From Periconia sp. R9002 (lineage: Eukaryota > Ascomycota > Dothideomycetes > Pleosporales > Periconiaceae), in assembly GCA_023627715.1 (NCBI GenBank), contig JAMAHW010000148.1:1-50128 (forward strand): 50,128 nt of DNA. The letters run 5' to 3'. Under the pieces are notes generated by a model. The model searched no databases, had not been told where the DNA came from, and was given only the letters and a program-made list of their open reading frames with translations. The position numbers and the translations under genes were made by a program. This document shows, one piece after another, positions 48,450 through 50,128 of this stretch (position 1 is the stretch's first letter; each line of letters begins with the position of its first letter).

Positions 48450-50066
48450 TCAGCTGGACGACTGCGACAACAGGCCCCACGCAGGCCCTTCGATGGTCGC
48501 CAAAATCTCTGCGAAGAAGTCTTCCTGCACAGGACCCGTAAGTGGGTGCAGCTCCGCAATCATGAGCTCGACCGTCTGACCGATGAACGACAGTTGACCC
48601 TGTTTGGCCCACTCGACACACAGCATGCGCATGGCGCCAACCATCTCCTCCCTGATGTCTTGAGGCAACTCTCTCCGAAACGATAGGGATATAGCTGTGG
48701 CGCACCGTGCTGCGTGCGTTGCACATTGCCAGGTAGTCGCCGCGAGGGCTCGAAGGAACGCGTGTTTCCACGCAGCCATGACCGCACCGTAGAAGTCGCC
48801 CGTCAGCTCTTCGCCCGATGCGGCGGCGATGAACTGCGCGCACAGCACGCCCTGCTCCGCACTTCGCCAGGAAGCATTGGAGACCAGGTAGACGAGGGTT
48901 TGTTGCATCCCTGCAAACAGCATGTCGTGGTTCCTGGGGCTTCGCTTGGTCCACCGCTTAGCAAGCTGGTTCGCTACCGTAGCCGCCGTGTACGCCGCAA
49001 ACCAGCGGCCGCGAGAGAAATTCGCCACTGCTTTTTCGACAGCAAGGAAGATGACATCATGATATTCGTGGGGAAGCTTGCAACGCAAGGAACGGGCAAG
49101 CTGCTCCGCTGCGCTTGCTCGATAGTCCAGCTGGATCCAGGCCTCGTGCATTGCCAGTTGCATGAGGCGAGCTTTACAGAGACCGAGGACTGTTTTGGAG
49201 ACACTGGCTGGAAATATGATGTGCAGTGATCTGATGATCGAGATTGCGCGCCCGCACGCTTCGATAAAAACTTCCCAAGGGTGTGTAGAGCCCAGCTCGG
49301 TGAGTAGCCTCTTCAGGGCCGACACAATAGCGCCACAGCGACCAGCCAGTGGAACATGCCAGCAGTCAGAGATGGCCTTCATCCGGATTGACTTTCTGAC
49401 AGCTCCCTCCCAGTCCCACTTGTAGAGGGACTGGACCACGCCTGTCGCCATCGAGCCCATGATCTCTCCATAGTCGTCAGACATGCTTCTGCAGTGTTGT
49501 GCTGCCAAGTCGCATGCCAATCGCCCTGGCTCATCGAGTAAAGCCCAGTCTTCTTCGGAGACGAGCTCCAGCATAGCATGCTTCAAAGCATCGATGATAT
49601 CCACGAAGAATCCATCGGGGATGTGGAAACCCAGGTTTCGCGAAACTGTACGCACCGCGCAGGCTCCAAGCTCGCACTGCGCCCAGGACCGGCGCCACAC
49701 GTCTCTTATCAGCGCTTCCTTCATGGCTGCGACCACCATTTCCGAGTGGGAGCCTGAACGGTAGATGCTAGGCACATAGCTTGTCTGTCCAACATGCCAG
49801 GCTACTTGCGCCACGGCGTGCCAGTCGGCTTCGAAAATCGCGCGCAGGAAGTCTTCGTAGGATGGGATGTGCGCTGGACTGCGGATCTCGTCTATGGCTA
49901 GTACCCGATCTGAACAGGTGGCGTTGTGTGTTCCTTGTCGAGGTACGCGAACGAGGTCCAAGAGCTTCTCTTCTGGCTGCATCCAAGGTGCTGGTGTGCG
50001 AAATTCGTCTTTGATACCTGGGTCCACAGTGCAGACCGCGCTGGCAGTCGGGCAAATTCTGCTCAT
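48450..50066 (-). CDS. alpha-helical repeat protein, unknown family
   Basis: 538 residues from ATG 50066 (MSRICPTASAVCTVDPG), one open exon, GC-rich and free of lesions. After an N-terminal stretch the chain consists of six to eight loosely repeated helix pairs of about 60-66 residues. They run on the plan x-x-F-x-x-x-I-x-x-A-x-x-x-A-x-x-x-L-x-x-x-x-W-x-x-A-x-x-(A/C)-A-x-x-x-A. Examples are YEDFLRAIFEADWHAVAQVA, LFAGMQQTLVYLVSNASWRS and FYGAVMAAWKHAFLRALAAT. Tryptophan recurs at the same place in each unit. This suggests an alpha-solenoid scaffold, but no named repeat family (HEAT, ARM, TPR, PPR) fits. The start may lie further upstream, because the frame reaches the window edge with only 60 bases unseen. 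Its GC-richness matches the helicase at 39.7 kb. Confidence 0.6.
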   Translation of the reverse strand: MSRICPTASAVCTVDPGIKDEFRTPAPWMQPEEKLLDLVRVPRQGTHNATCSDRVLAIDEIRSPAHIPSYEDFLRAIFEADWHAVAQVAWHVGQTSYVPSIYRSGSHSEMVVAAMKEALIRDVWRRSWAQCELGACAVRTVSRNLGFHIPDGFFVDIIDALKHAMLELVSEEDWALLDEPGRLACDLAAQHCRSMSDDYGEIMGSMATGVVQSLYKWDWEGAVRKSIRMKAISDCWHVPLAGRCGAIVSALKRLLTELGSTHPWEVFIEACGRAISIIRSLHIIFPASVSKTVLGLCKARLMQLAMHEAWIQLDYRASAAEQLARSLRCKLPHEYHDVIFLAVEKAVANFSRGRWFAAYTAATVANQLAKRWTKRSPRNHDMLFAGMQQTLVYLVSNASWRSAEQGVLCAQFIAAASGEELTGDFYGAVMAAWKHAFLRALAATTWQCATHAARCATAISLSFRRELPQDIREEMVGAMRMLCVEWAKQGQLSFIGQTVELMIAELHPLTGPVQEDFFAEILATIEGPAWGLLSQSSS

Positions 50067-50128
50067 GGTTGCCAATCGGCCGCATTGCCTACCTATCTGA
50101 TTGTTCCCATTCGACTTGCAGGTACTGT

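Noticed and set aside
48714..49229. Plus-strand frame of 171 codons opposite the helical-repeat gene
   Set aside because: Antisense shadow of a GC-rich gene with regular codon bias.
1..50128. CRISPR array, bacterial operon, rRNA or integrated virus
   Set aside because: No regularly spaced repeats, no ribosomal RNA signatures, no viral structural or replication genes; gene structure is fungal throughout.

Overview
The window looks like an accessory, repeat-rich stretch of a filamentous ascomycete (Pezizomycotina) genome. The evidence is eukaryotic gene structure with short GT-AG introns of about 47-66 nt and CTNAC-like branch sites, plus protein families that are fungal or expanded in fungi: HET, the PigL_N/STAND N-terminal domain, OrsD, MYND-DUF4470, BTB, F-box, and Fot1/pogo and Tc1 transposons. 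I see no bacterial or viral gene organisation, no rRNA and no convincing tRNA. The species cannot be named from the sequence alone.

Layout. 0-5 kb: broken genes, namely a PigL_N gene with a lost start and a frameshift, and a heavily decayed HET gene in TA-rich DNA. 5.2-12.8 kb: a well-preserved MYND/DUF4470 gene (4 exons), a broken nucleoside-phosphorylase-like (PFS) gene, a K-channel T1-type BTB gene, and an intact-looking HET gene with a probable 21-nt microexon. 13-33 kb: a nest of OrsD-type zinc-finger proteins of two subfamilies. Subfamily A forms a head-to-tail array on the minus strand (25.7 to 18.9 kb). Subfamily B forms a fragment at 13.1 kb and a long inverted pair (15.5-16.8 and 31.8-33.1 kb). 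Between them lie an RNase H-like gene, a Tc1/mariner element with intact ends and transposase inserted in the last exon of a small membrane-protein gene, and a decayed pogo/Fot1 element. 33-41 kb: an SH3-like two-domain gene, an F-box gene with one nonsense codon, a PFS fragment, an Ifi-6-16-like hydrophobic gene, and a GC-rich RecQ-like (telomere-linked type) helicase whose reading frame starts 2 bases after the hydrophobic gene's stop. 41-50 kb: a frameshifted TIKI/ChaN-like gene, a second copy of a roughly 300-bp dispersed repeat sitting upstream of an AT-hook gene, a BTB gene, a coiled-coil gene, and a GC-rich alpha-helical-repeat protein at the right edge.

The most interesting signal is in OrsD subfamily A. 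Behind the two zinc fingers, each long copy carries what reads as a tyrosine-recombinase catalytic domain: an Arg-Gly-Glu-Glu motif, a Tyr-Asn-Lys motif, a Tyr-Arg-(His/Gln) box, then Gly-His followed by exactly eight residues and Tyr. The pattern is conserved in two diverged copies. Together with the helicase fragment and the repeated, inverted and truncated copies, this suggests that these proteins are, or derive from, mobility proteins. That is an inference; the catalytic-motif pattern is visible directly.

Many lesions are C-to-T or G-to-A type (ATG to ATA; probable CGA to TGA, TGG to TGA/TAG and CAG/CAA to TAG/TAA), as expected if repeat-induced point mutation has acted here. No alignment could be run to prove it.
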